Positions 11,193 to 22,378 of a DNA stretch of 41,978 nt are shown in pieces. The DNA comes from Penium margaritaceum. Its lineage: Eukaryota; Streptophyta; Zygnematophyceae; Desmidiales; Peniaceae. A program made the position numbers and the translations under genes. The DNA is taken from NCBI GenBank assembly GCA_023375785.1, contig SZWC01008560.1, positions 17,831 to 59,808 of the forward strand, written 5' to 3'. Each line of letters opens with the position of its first letter. The stretch's first letter is position 1. The notes below the pieces were generated by a model, which saw nothing but the letters and a program-made list of their open reading frames with translations, made no database searches and had not been told where the DNA came from.

Positions 11193-12229
11193 CAGTAGAA
11201 AGATGAAGATTTTTAATAGACTTGAGGAAAATTTGGCAAAAAAAGGATTATATTAAAAAAGGAGCATGACATAAAGTTGGAATAAAGAAAAGGTTGGAGG
11301 AGTTAGGAAGTGGCAAAGGGCAGGAGTTTCCAGGAAATCCCTTGTCTTGACAGAGACATATGAGCCGGTTAATCACCCATTTGAATGGATCGTGAGGTTG
11401 AAGATGAGGTTACCTGATATTGTAAAGGTTGATCATGGGTTTTGGTAATAGTGGTGAGAGAGCACCTGCCGGGTGCTGGATTCATAAACTTGTGTAGGTG
11501 CTACTTGACGGAGGAACATCTCATGGTTTTGTTAGCAGGGGAATCTCTTGTAAGCTTGGTACATCTTGTAATCTTAGTTCAAACACCAGACCAGGAGTGT
11601 TCTAAGGTTAAAATATCAACAGAAGACTACAGGAATGTCAACATTACAAACCACTTAGCTTACAACTCAACAAGATGTCCAATATGGTGATTTGGCAGAC
11701 ATGCCCAAACAGTGACCGCAACTTCATCTTTTGGCAAGATTTCTTGCTTCATCGCAATCTATAGGTTGACTTGATCAGTGGAGAAATCAACACGTGAATT
11801 ATTGGGTCACAATGACACTTCCTCTGATCAAGCAATCCTCAATGCAGAAACAGTTAGCGGATGAGAGAAGATGAGAAGCGAAGGAAGAAAGTCGTAAGTT
11901 GTATTAGTAGAAACCTGAAAACATTGTGGTTGAATTCATGGGACGTGGCTAAGCGTTACTTGTGACATGGAGGCCAATGGTGAAACATGGTAATGAGAGT
12001 GATATTGCTACAGTAGACTCATTGGCCTCATCAACAAGGTTGGCATCAATCCCGAGAAAATTCACGGACATTTTGTTCTGACTCCCAAATAATTCCACGA
12101 CATTTATGACATTCATTGAACAACATCTGCCACTTGTTCCGTGTTTCTGCACTCTTCACCTCAACAAAATCTTGTTTTGCAACCACTCCCTGTAGGACGA
12201 TAGACATCGTAACACAGTTATTTAGAATT
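11193..12229. other. No gene recognised
   Basis: About 1 kb of diverged sequence, AT-rich at 11200-11290. Short open frames exist on both strands (11442-11690 plus, 11949-12152 minus) but neither shows a domain I recognise. Given what lies on both sides, decayed retrotransposon sequence is the most likely content. No LTR copy could be found to close Gypsy 1 here. Confidence 0.4.
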
Positions 12230-12586
12230 TGTAAAAGTGAAACTATGCAGAAATCTGTTTGAGTGTGATATCAGCCGCTGTTTTGTTAAGTGTTTTTCCA
12301 CATTGTCAGCAAAGAATGGATCACGATGGAAGCAAAAAATTGTGACAGTTGCTCATTGGAGGAGGTAAAAAAATTCAAGAACATTCATAAATTTATGGAC
12401 TTTCGTAACTACTACCATTCATTTGTAGAAGACTATGCCATAGTGCCAGTGCCTCTTTCTCATCTCGCTGTTGCATATGAATGTTTGACTGTCATATTTG
12501 ATGTTTTCTGCAAAAAAGAGAATTTGTTTCATGAAAAAGCATGCAAAAAACACTTTTTCTTGGGATTTCCCATTAAATTGTTTTGA
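12230..12586 (+). pseudogene. Gypsy RT fragment on the plus strand
   Basis: The frame reads FFHIVSKEWITMEAKN, then KNIHKFMDFRNYYHSFVEDY and AIVPVPLSHL. This matches the Ty3/gypsy RT thumb pattern FLGHIVSKEGI.MD ... IR.FLGF.NYYR.FI.DYS.IA.PL..L. Sequence after 12480 (KKENLFHEKACKKHFF) fits the following F.W...C..AF..LK segment. The fragment is antiparallel to the Gypsy 1 and 2 copies around it, is AT-rich and has no identifiable LTRs, so it is an isolated old fragment. Confidence 0.65.
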
Positions 12587-12699
12587 AAAAAAGTCATATG
12601 TAAAAGTGCTCTTGTAAGAAACAGAACACTTTTTATCTGTATTACCAAGGAGCTTCACGCCTTCTATTGAACAAATCCTCTCTCATCTTCAGCTGTTTT

Positions 12700-13803
12700 T
12701 CATCAGAGCTATTTTTCTGTGAATGGTATGTGATCCCTCAAATCGAATTCATGAACTGTGTGCATTGGGTAAGGGCGCATCGGCCAACTTATACTTGTTT
12801 GGTAGAAACTGAAGCACTTGGTGTACAACTCCCTCAAATGTGCATGCATCATGCCCTCTGACTTCCCATCCCATACTGTTGTAGGTGACGATGAGGTTAT
12901 GGTCCCATGAGGCCAGCACATTGTGATTTATCTGATGATGCCGGCTGACTTAGGCTCACGATGTGTGTGGTAGATAATCACTGGCACGTGGATTACCTCT
13001 ATTTCTCCCACGCAGTGCGTCTCCGCTACCAGTCAGGGGACATTGCATCCGCGGCGGGCATGACATCTGGTGCAAGTTCCATAAATATGACAATGATTTC
13101 ATGCAAAAATGTTTCAAACAGTGGCTACAGCATTCTGGAATAGCTCCATTAGCTCCCGTGTGGCCATATTGAAGTAGACACACTGTTAGAAAATGAGAAT
13201 ATTCTTTCCCATCATGATTCGGGTGTCATGTAGACTCGATGATAGGTGGATTAAAAGGGTGCAGGGCTCCCACAATGATATAGTCATCCTACTAATGTTC
13301 TATAGATATGGAGGATTTCTTTCGTTGAGCTTTTGGAGCCATGCTTGTCCAGGCAGGGTGCTAGTTATCATGGGTTATCTCCATAGCGATCTTTGTAGCT
13401 AAGTGAGTATGTCCATGATAATTTCTCTGAGGAGAGCAAGAAGTTGTACACGTGGCTCAGTTTCCCGTAAAATGAGAGCCTCGTGAGTGGCTCTATGAGT
13501 TATTTGAGACCTGTCCATGATATGTGGAGGAAAAGCAGAGAAGTCAAGTAAAGTTCAATGTAGCTTTCTGTTCATCTTTCACAAACCCATCCGTGCATCG
13601 CAAAGCATGCGTCAGATGGGATGATTTTGCCTGGTCGATAGTCGATATCATAGTCAAACACTGATTCAAGGAACACCATCCATCAGGTTTGTCATCAACA
13701 GAGGTTCGACTGCGTCTTCAAATGTTTTAGAGAATGGTGGTCGGTACATACAATGCATCAGCGGCACTCGAGGTAACACCGCCATGTTTTAAATGTATGT
13801 ACG
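12700..13803 (-). pseudogene. Gypsy 2 RNase H end and integrase remnant
   Basis: Directly left of the hAT insertion, the minus strand continues the RNase H reading: TFKTWRCYLEC, CTDHHSLKHLKTQSNL (about 13770-13700) and DYDIDYRPGKIIPSDA (about 13640). These are the gypsy TDH.SLK.L.TQ.NL and Y.PGK.N..DALSR motifs. Farther left, integrase is only faint: SWPMRPYPMHTVHEFDLRDH near 12790-12740 resembles the W..LP.AEF.YN.SVH..T..TPF block. The RNase H assignment is firm; the integrase part is weak. Confidence 0.6.
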
Positions 13804-13925
13804 AAGGGTGCACACCAAATCCACAATCCGTAAATCCAAATCCAGAATTCCGGATCAGCATATCCGGATCTACCTTGGTAATCCAATCCGGGAATTGCGG
13901 ATCTCCCTCAGGGGGGGGGGGGGGG
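13804..13925 (+). repeat. hAT left end: TIR, subterminal repeats and G15 run
   Basis: After the AAGGGTGCACAC terminus there are about six (A)ATCC units and three GGATC units, mostly in tandem-like spacing, then a run of 15 G at 13911-13925. Clustered short subterminal motifs are typical transposase-binding sites in hAT elements. Confidence 0.7.
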
Positions 13926-14803
13926 TGCAACCAGCGACCATGTTCACCCTCCGGCACTTCAAAACTTCAAAGCAAGGAATCCACAAGCGGACCACTCATG
14001 GAACACCATGTGTTCGCCAGGTGGCTATATGAGAGCCATCCAACGGCTCGCTGTGGCATAACCTATCTGCCACCTCATAAAAATGTGGACGTATGAACTG
14101 CACTACATGCTTTTCTTGCCAATTGTATCTTGTACTCCAGCACTCATCATGCAGTTAATCCCTGCACAAACCTCAGAACGAATATCTAACGAGCACCCCA
14201 CCTTGTTAGCAAGCAATGGCGACACAATGACAGGCTGTTGCATGTGCAACACAGGCGGGGCTCTGTCATTGTCAAGCTGCCACCATGAAGCACATGATGT
14301 GGGTGATGTTGCGCTGTATGTTAGACATTGTGAAAAATTGAGACTCAAACCAGTATTACATTTGGTTTGTTGTGTGATACAAAAACAACCCGACATGTAA
14401 CTGACAGTATTCCCTCATTTGCGTACAATTCGCATGTTGGAAACTTCGTTTTGGTCAAAACTTTGGAATCAGAATGTGTTGTGCAGAACATATTCAAAAT
14501 ACACGCTTACATTGCAAACGATGGAGGTTTATATAGCGTGCATAACAGTAAAAGTTTCCACTTTATTCACAAAATGAGACCACGCTGAACATTGGGAATC
14601 GGGTTTGGAGGGTATCTTCTTCATTAGTGTGTCTGGGCTAAGTACTACACGAGGCAAGACTTCGTGAGGCGGTGACTCCGTCGGAATCTTTGCCTCCATC
14701 GAGTCGTCCCCTTGCTGCCTGTGAGACGAGAGACAGCCCCCTGTTCTGTGTCCGCTTTGATGCCTTAGCCATTTCCGGCAGCGGAAACCATCCAGCTAGC
14801 ACC

Positions 14804-17274
14804 ATGGCTGACCCTGCTAAGGACCCGGTGGACAAAAGCGACACCGATGACTAGAAGCAGGAAGAGCCCTCAGGGAAGATCAAGCGTGACGACCCTAGTG
14901 TCATCTGGACCGTGTTTATCCGGATGGTTGACCAGCGTGTCAACGACCCAAGAGCAAAGTGAATCTTGTGCCCTGCCAACTTTTCCCTCAAGAATGGCTG
15001 CACCCGCAACATGTGTAAGCACATGCGCTTGTCCCACAATGTATCATGCAGGAAGTTGAAGGAGGAAGCAGCCTTGCTCGCACTGAAAAAGGCAACTGCC
15101 AACGTCGTGGCAGTGGCGGTCGAGGACACGAACACCAATCCGGAAAACACAGTGATTGCGCATGATGTTACAGTAGTGGGTGCGGTATTCGACAAGTTCT
15201 ACTTTCAGACATGTGTCTGGAAGCACGTCATCGACAAAAACATCTCCTTCCTTGCCATGGAGTCCACGTGGCTGCAGCAAGCGTTCTGGCATGCCAACCC
15301 CACAGTAGCTCTACCCGGGAAAATGACCATCTCGCGGCAGATCATCATCGCTGCAACAGCTTTCCGGGCTCGCATCAAGACCATGCTTGTAGAGGTAACA
15401 AGTGCCATCAGCTTCACAACTGATGGCTGAAAGGGCAAGAATCATATGAAGTACCTGGGTGTGACCGCCCATTGGATCGATGACTGGAAGCTGAAAACCA
15501 TGGCCCTATCCTTCCCCACTTTCCCAAAAGCTTCCACTACCGTAAACGTCTTTCAAGTCTTCTCCAATGCTCTAAATTCATGGGGTGTGTGGGATAGTGT
15601 TTTCTGCTTGAGTGTGGACAATGAAAGTACAAATGACGCCATGATTGATAACCACATTATTCCCTCTGAATGCTCTTTGGAGAAGAAGGGGCACATCCTG
15701 TGCCTCGGACACATCATGAACCTTGCTGTGAACGGCTTAATGAAGATTCAGGTTGTGGGTGACATCATCGGGAAGGCGAGGGCCATAGCTGTATTTGCAA
15801 CGCGCTCCACACCACGTGAGTGCAGCCTTATCAACACGGCCACATCAGCTGGCATCAACTACCAGTCTTTGCATCTTGATACATAGACTCAATGGAACTC
15901 GACCCTAGACATGATGGCGGAAGTACTGAACTTGAAGCCCATCCTACCGTCATGGCTGGATGGGTATGGCCGGGACGGAGAGCAGCTGAAGCCCACTTTC
16001 AATGAGTGGAATCTCATTATGCTGCTGACTCTCATCTTGAGGCCATTCAAGGCCTACATAGATGATGTCAGTGGCTCCAAGTACCCAACGTTGAACCCAG
16101 TCATCCTGTTCTTCGAGTCGATGCTGGAAAAGTTGCATGGCTGGCAGGTGAAAGCTTTGGCTGCCAAGGAAAAGAGCAGGAGGAGGGGCGCAACCACCAG
16201 GTTGAACGCAAAAGAGCATCTGCTTGTGGACATCCTGAAAGGTCTGGCCGACGCACAGAGCAAGCTGCAAAAGTATGCACGCCTGCTGAGTGAGCGGCAT
16301 GTGCTTGCCTCTGCAACTGATCCTCGCTTTTGGCTGCGGTTTCATGAGCGCACCCACAAGCTCATGGGCATCACCTCTGCATCCTAGCTCCACATCAAAG
16401 TCTTACAGTTGCTCCAGCCATATTTTGCAAAGGTGGATAAGAAGCAAGCGGCTGCAGAGGCAGCAATAGCTGCAACAGCCTCGGCTGGTGCTTCTACTGG
16501 TGGGGAATCCACTGCATTTGGTCTCGGCCCACAAATCCAGGAGACCGCCACTTTGTCTTCAGCTGCAGCTGGAACATCAACAGCTGCAATAGCAGCTGTC
16601 TCATCTGCCAGTGCATCAGTTGGAGCTGCATCTGCCGCAGCTACTGGCCGCCATTTGCGTACTCGCCCTCAGCACCAGCAGCAAGAGGAAGATGAACTCC
16701 TTGAAGTTGCTCTTGCTGATCCCATGACGGACCTCTTATACGTTCCTTAACCACTACCAGCACAGACACAACAACTCTCCTCCTTGGAAGAGGAGGTGGA
16801 GTGGGGCAAGTTGGAGACAAAAGGTCCAAAGTTCCATATACTTAACCACTACAAGAAGCTCAAGCTGCAACACAAGTTTCCCATGTTTTTGCTTGCTGCC
16901 ATGGATGTTTTTGCCATGCCTGGCGCATCCACACCCTCTGAACGCCTGTTTTTGCTTGGCAGGCACATCATCACCAAATTCAGACACTCGCTGGCGCATC
17001 TGATGGTGGAGAATCTTCTACGATGAAGTCGTGGATCAACGAGGCGTCCTTGCTGGAATTCCTCGTGAGATGAAATGGGATGGTGGCGAAGGATTTTCCA
17101 GACGAGGAAGTACGGATCAACGAGTTGCCGCGTTAGGCTAGGGCTTCAATCATGGCTGGAGCAGCAGCAGAGGAGCTAGAGGGATTGTCACTGTTTGTCA
17201 ACGAGGAGGATGAGGACATGGATCTTGCAGATGATGGAGAAGCAGGAGATGATGATTTCCTAGAGATGACCTGA
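14804..17274 (+). pseudogene. hAT transposase, inactivated by in-frame stops
   Basis: The likely start is ACCATGG at 14804 (MADPAKDPVDKSDTDD). A BED-type zinc finger follows (ILCPANFSLKNGC, then KHMRLSH; the first Cys codon position is a TGA). The catalytic core has FTTDG followed by a stop where the family has Trp (15428), then CLSVDNESTNDAM and CLGHIMNLAVNG. The hAT C-terminal dimerisation motif is PMFLLAAMDVFAMPGASTPS (about 16880-16940) continuing to ERLFLLGRHI. An Ala-rich linker lies at 16440-16640. Stops at 14852, 14960, 15428, 15884, 16385 and 16748 all fall in one frame with no shift between 14804 and 17026. After a shift near 17020 the reading continues MKSWINEASLLEFL, and an acidic tail (17152-17274) may be its C-terminus. 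Confidence 0.85.
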
Positions 17275-17721
17275 AAACCAGATTCATAACCTCTCCATTT
17301 TCAGACTTGTCTCTTTTCCCTTGCTAAACCATTGTTGTTTACAAAACCTGCATAGTTAAAGCTCAAATGTGACTGGCAGAACAATTTGAATGCTCACTTG
17401 GCTGTTTTTTTGTCATTCTCACCATGACATATAAATGCAAAGTAGTAACACAATGGATATCCTCAGAAACTCAAGAGACATGCTTAGTCGGTGTACTCAA
17501 CGTGTCAAATGTATACCAAGTGTTGTAGTAATGTGCAATGTGCACATGACACCAAAGCATGAATAGTGGGCTGACACCTTCAAAACTCAACATTGCTGTG
17601 ATATGACAGAGATGTCTGACGTAACCATGACACCTAAGCATAAAAAATGGAGTGACTTGTAGCCAAGGTGTTCGGTGAAAACTTCTGAATGTTGCCATGT
17701 GGAGCATGCCATGGTCTACAC

Positions 17722-17862
17722 ATGGATCCGGCACGGATCCAAGGATCCCCAAAGATCCACGGATCTAGATCTGGATCCACGGCTCTGGATCTAGCATTTG
17801 GATCTGATCCTCAAATCCGGATCACTCTTCATGTCTGCAGATTAGATCTTGTGTGCACCTTT
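17722..17862 (+). repeat. hAT right end: GATC-rich subterminal array and TIR
   Basis: Eleven GATC tetramers, mostly within GGATC(C/T), occur in about 105 bp (17722-17828), followed by GTGTGCACCTTT, the inverted counterpart of the left terminus. Confidence 0.75.
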
Positions 17863-19078
17863 AACGATCGCCACCATCTCTTTCTCCTGTACAGCTTAGT
17901 TGAGATCTTGTCCTCACAGTTTTCAAGACATGTATGCGACCGTTTGTTTGCCGTTGCCATGGTCTTGCAAGAGGACTATGCCGATGGCCCGATTTGAGGC
18001 GTCCGTAGCCATGATGTAGTCGACCATTGGATCGGCTAATGGTTTGGGCTGGCGCCGAGGTCAGAGTGTTTCGCAAAGCGGTTAACGCTTCTTGTTCATT
18101 GTCTCCCCACCGGCACTCGTTTTCTTTTCTAGTGAGATCGGACAGAGGCGCTCACACTCGGGCGTAAACTAGTAAGAAGTGTCGCTAGAAATCGCAAAAG
18201 CAAAGGAATACTTGAACATCTCGAACATTGATTGGCGTCAGCCAATTAGCTACTGCTGCAAATTTTATCAGATCCATGGTAATCCGTCCGCCGTTGATGA
18301 CGTGACCCAAGAGCTCAATGAACGGTGACCGAAGTCGCACTTTGAGAGCTTTTTTAATATATGTCTCTTTGTAATTTTTCAAGAACTTTTCAAAGATGTA
18401 CATTGTGCTCCTGCGGGATGCGGCTATACAGTGGGATGCCATCAAGGTAAACCATGACAAAATCATCAAGGTGCGGTCGGCAAATGTTGTACATTGCCGC
18501 CATGAACGTCGCTGGAGCATTTGTGAGTCCGGACGGCATGACCGTGAACTCAAAGTGCCCGTAGCAAATTTGAACACCGTACTCTCTATGTCGACGTCTG
18601 CTACGTGAATCTGGTGGTAGCCACTGCATTAGTTGATTTTGGGGAAATTTTGAGCCCCTTAGAGTTAGAGGAAAACTGTCGGCTCGGGGAAGAGGGTAGC
18701 GGTTCTTGATGGTAGCGTAGTTCAACGCCCGATAGTGCACACACATCCGCATTTCACTAGTTTTTTTTTCACAAAGAGTACTGCTACGACTAACGTTGAC
18801 GTGGAAAGGCGGATGGACCCCTGACCGGGTAACTCGCGATCACTCATCTGATAGGCCCCTTGAACTGTGGGTTGGCTGCCTCGCTTCAGTTCGATGCGAT
18901 GGTCGATGTCCCGTTGCGGTGGTAGGGTTCTCTGGAGTTCACCAGGGAAGACGTCCGTAAACTCTTGGATGAGTGATACAAACTCTTCGGGTACCATCGC
19001 AAACTTTGTCGATGCCGATGAGGCTGATGGGGCCGATGAGGGTGATGAGTCAGTTGCTACCACTTCCGTTTCGTCCAT
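17863..19078 (-). pseudogene. Gypsy 2 RT and RNase H N-terminal part
   Basis: Minus strand from 19078: PEEFVSLIQEFTDVFPGELQ, LPPQRDIDHRIELKRGSQPT, VLFVKKK, then in another frame MRMCVHYRALNYATIKNRYP (18752 on) and HFEFTVMPSGLTNAPATFMA. The catalytic box reads VYLDGIPLYS, so the second Asp of YLDD is Gly. The thumb continues to 18185 (FAAVANWLTPINVRDVQVFL). RNase H follows at 18060-17863: YIMATDASNRAIGIVLLQDH, then EKEMVAIVK, where the hAT element interrupts it. Several stops and frame changes are present. The catalytic substitution alone would abolish polymerase activity. Confidence 0.85.
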
Positions 19079-20019
19079 TGGCTCGACATGTATGAGCCAC
19101 GCACGAGTTCCTCATCGGATACAGTACTTGGCCACGTTGAGCAGTATCGGCCGCACAGGTTATCGCTTCTGAGCTATAGTGGCTTCCTCTACTGATTCCA
19201 CCTCTATTTCTTCCGCTGTTGTTTTCCGTCCCATGTGCTGAAGTTGTCGCTTGGCGCCATCAATTTCCACGTAAACGTCATTGCTATTCCAGTCAACCTG
19301 CAAATTGTGTCGATGCAAGAAGTATTATCCAAGAATGATGTTGTGGTCACTCATTGGACAGGACCTCCATCTCTTTACATCCCGTAGATCTCCCACTTGT
19401 AGTCGTAGTGGTTTTTGCAGTCTCTGTGTTTGCAATCTCCCATCAATGGTTTTTCCTTCAAACACCCCTGGTTTGGTCTGCAAACCCAGCTTGCAAACCA
19501 TGTCGTTGCTTTCAAAACTGTGGGAAGCTCCTCTGTCAAATAGTGCTGGTATCGTTTCTGCGACTTTTGCATCCTCGAGGCTGGACTTTTAGCACTATCA
19601 CTGGTTGGTCTTCCTCGTACTCCTCGTCAAACTTTGTGTTCTCATAAACCCTCGACCGTGATTTAGGCCATTTAGATGGGTGATCGTTCGGCACAGATTG
19701 CTCAGTGTGGAAAACAGTTGTGCCTTTCACTCTTGCCCTTTTGTTGTTTCCCAACTCATTTTCGTGCGAATCCCCCCCTCCCATTTTTGGTCTGCTCCTT
19801 ACTCCGGCAGTTGCAAGCGACGTGCCCGACTGTTCCGCAATTGTAGCAAGCTTGCGTATCTTTATGGTCAACGGCGTCCACTTCCTTCGTGTCGCTTCCA
19901 CGTTCCCGTGCAAGGGCATGTTGAACTCCTCCATCGTTGCCAAAGATCCGTTGCTGGTCGTCCGTTGCACTCCCTTGCTTCATATCCTAGTGGCTATGTC
20001 TGCAAATTCTTCATGTGCG
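19079..20019 (-). pseudogene. Gypsy 2 gag zinc knuckle and protease region
   Basis: At 19983-19756 the minus strand reads ...EVDAVDHKDTQACYNCGTVG followed by HVACNC, an intact CX2CX4HX4C nucleocapsid knuckle. In an overlapping frame 19970-19536 continues toward protease with KFDEEYEEDQPVIVLKVQPR. Protease-region sequence (19450-19260) aligns with the two Gypsy 1 copies, but no DTG/DSG active site is clear. Copia A is inserted at 20019/20020, and only about 70 nt of gag is found on its far side (31643-31714), so most of gag had been deleted before or during that event. Confidence 0.75.
20015..20019. other. Target-site duplication of Copia A, left copy
   Basis: GTGCG directly precedes the LTR start TGTTGTGATT. 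The same pentamer follows the right LTR at 31638-31642. Five base pairs is the normal duplication length for Ty1/copia integrase. Confidence 0.85.
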
Positions 20020-20663
20020 TGTTGTGATTTGTGACATTCCTGTTGACCTGTACAATTTACTCTGACCACTCGGCCATGCCCATGCCCATACAGATCCCTG
20101 ATGCGGACCCAGGTGGTACCGGTGCGTCATCTGGTGGTGGACTACCAGCTTGGAGCTGACTGAAGACCGTCCCAAAGCTCTGGACGCTGCAAGGGACCTC
20201 CTACAGGTTTTCTACAGCACGTAGGAGTTTATTGGTGGACTGGCCGTGGGCCCGATTTGCATGTTTTTGCATTGTATATCCACCGTTTGATGTTGGATAC
20301 ATGCATGTGACCAGTTGTAGCGTCTGGTTTGTGATTTTGCATGCCTAGGTTCAGACGGCGTAGTCTTCTGACATGTGTACGCTGAGTTATGGCCAAAACA
20401 ATGATTTTAGGCCGGTTTTAGGACAGACCTTGTGCTGTCGCGTGCGACACCCGCCGTGCGTCGCGGCAGGTACTTATGCCATGGACTTGTAATTCTCTAT
20501 TGATCTCTGCAAATTCTGTTGAAGCATTATGAAAGTCTGATTTGTATCTCCTATCCAGACCCTTGTCGTTATGTGTATGACCTGTGGCTGTTGTCACGGT
20601 CTGACGGGTCACTGACGCCCACTCAGCGACTGTGTCTCCAGGAAGCTTGTACGCATCGTTTCA
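20020..20663 (+). repeat. 5' LTR of Copia A
   Basis: Starts TGTTGTGATTTGTGACAT and ends CGCATCGTTTCA. Collinear with 30995-31637 and with the LTRs of Copia C. Confidence 0.9.
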
Positions 20664-20675
20664 TGGTGTCAGAGC
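20664..20675 (+). other. Primer-binding site of Copia A
   Basis: TGGTGTCAGAGC directly abuts the LTR end. It differs at one base from TGGTATCAGAGC, the complement of the plant initiator tRNA-Met 3' end that many plant LTR elements use. Confidence 0.9.
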
Positions 20676-21352
20676 GGCAAGGCATCCCTTGCTGAGCTGC
20701 ACAACAGAGACGCAGAAGTGGCAGGAGCACTCAGAGCCACAGCTAAAGCCAAGGTCTTAGGAGGACCCACCAATCCACATTGACTTGTAGCAGCAGATTG
20801 TTGCAACGGAGACACCCTTGCAACCGCATCACCACGTCACCACCACAGAGCAGCCAAACGTCTCCCAACCCCCTCCAGCAGCAGTTGAGGCATGAGATGT
20901 TGAGAAGGGGTCTATAAAGGGTCCCAGAAGATTCACTCGGGTCGCACATACCGCCCTCCCCGGACGTGAGAGAATGCAATTGCCCCATTTGACCAACACT
21001 TTTGGCATGTAAGAGCTGGTTAGAAAGGTCTTGCAAAACCCCATCCATCACTTCCCTTCCCGCCTTATTTCATGCCCTATAAGCCCCAAGAAATAAAACA
21101 ACGCTGTCATATCTAGATTTTTTCCGGATTTTGGGCTGAAAATAAAATAGTGATGTTTTGACTTTTTTTAAGGTTTGTACTACACAAACCCACCGCCATT
21201 GCATTCAGCATCCTTTGTCGCATAATCGCTCCAAAATTCAGTCGAATCTTTGGCTGAAACATGATTCTTTACCAGAGTTACAAATCCTCGACAAACGGCG
21301 AATGTTCTGCAATCTGATCAGTTTGACGTCCTGGTACATACTGAGCGTTGAC
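20676..21352 (+). other. Copia A leader
   Basis: Sequence between the primer site and the first gag ATG. No long open frame or recognisable domain. It would be the 5' untranslated leader with packaging signals in an active element. Confidence 0.6.
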
Positions 21353-22254
21353 ATGGCCCTGACCGGTGACAAGGGTAAAGGACCACTAGATCCCTCTTCC
21401 TCCTCCTCAGGGGTCATGAGCTCACGCTCGCAGACCATTGCAGACCTTCGTATTCAGCAGGATGACATTCGTCGTCACCAGTAGGATTGATGCCATCCGT
21501 GCGCTCACAGATCTTATTCGTGGTCAAACCACGGCCCCGCAACAGACATCCAGGGGAGTTGGCGGTGCCATACCTTCTGCACATCAGTCAACATCTACAC
21601 CGAGGAGAGCAGCTGGACATGATCCGCCACTTTTGATCCTTTGGATGAGGACCCTGACATGCCTAACATGGAGGATGACACCCACGAGAGGAAGATTCGC
21701 GAGCTTCAAGAGCGTCTCCGCCAGCTTCAGTTTTATTCTAGTTCCAGGTTACCGGAGATCCGATCCTTGCACGACCCCTACCTCGGTGACTTTCCTCGTC
21801 TCGGCGTCTTCCCCATCCCTCGTCCTTCCCGGCTTGTAGTTGCTCTCCCCACGGAGCGGCAACCCAAGGACTTTGAGACACCACCCCCACGCTATGTCAG
21901 CGATGGCGGCTTTGACTGTTGGGAGACTCTCTTCCAAGTCTGAGCCAATGCACAGGGGGTATGGCCCTACTATCACAGTCCGTACCAGGTTACGGACCGC
22001 CCTCAGGTGTTGACAGCGGCTCAGGAAATTTGCGGACTCCTTTTGCCATGTCGCACGGGACTGTTGTGGATTTTTGCCCTTTCCTTGGAGAGGCCGACAC
22101 AGCCACGAGTGCCAATCCACATGGGGGCTAGAATTCTGTACTGTCCGTGCTAGTTGTAGAGATGCACGCCACTTGCACGGCTCACATTCGCGCCTTTCAC
22201 TCCCTTCGTCATGGACCTGTTGAGCCTCCAGCTGATTACTGGCAGCGTGCCATG
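21353..22254 (+). pseudogene. Copia A gag, 5' part, interrupted by Copia B
   Basis: One frame starts at ATG 21353 (MALTGDKGKGPLDPSSSSSG), runs 43 codons to a stop and resumes in the same frame around 21620-21943 with an acidic, probably coiled segment (THERKIRELQERLRQLQFYS). After a further stop the same frame reads on to about 22130. No gag family motif is sharp enough to name, but the position between primer site and the split zinc-knuckle/protease region (26793-27555) identifies it. Copia B interrupts it at 22254/22255. Confidence 0.65.
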
Positions 22255-22322
22255 TGTTGGAATGATGCTCCTCACCATGGCAGGAGTGACTCCAAAAAGG
22301 AACACCAAAAAGACAAGCCTTA

Positions 22323-22378
22323 GGGGCTTAGTGGTTAATGGTGTCCACCTCTAGAGGCAGGGGCCCGGGTTTAAGTCC
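22323..22378 (+). promoter_or_regulatory. tRNA-like A-box/B-box pair in Copia B 5' LTR
   Basis: GGGGCTTAGTGG (A-box-like, 22323-22334) and GGTTTAAGTCC (B-box-like, 22368-22378) are separated by 33 nt, the spacing of a tRNA gene or SINE head. The copy in the 3' LTR is closer to consensus. See the entry at 26101. Confidence 0.5.

Larger units (their letters stand above)
13804..17862 (+). mobile_element. hAT-family DNA transposon
   Basis: A 4.06-kb element with a central hAT transposase remnant and terminal inverted repeats. The left end reads AAGGGTGCACACC and the right end, reverse-complemented, reads AAAGGTGCACACAA, with a shared GGTGCACAC core. Both ends carry dense GATC/AATCC subterminal repeats. 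It splits the RNase H domain of Gypsy 2, whose reading EKEMVAIVK (right, minus strand) resumes as TFKTWRCYLEC (left). The eight bases outside each end (13796-13803 and 17863-17870) agree at only about half the positions, so the expected 8-bp duplication is not clearly preserved. Confidence 0.85.

Noticed and set aside
13796..17870. 8-bp target duplication for the hAT element
   Set aside because: The flanking octamers agree at only about half the positions, so I do not claim it.
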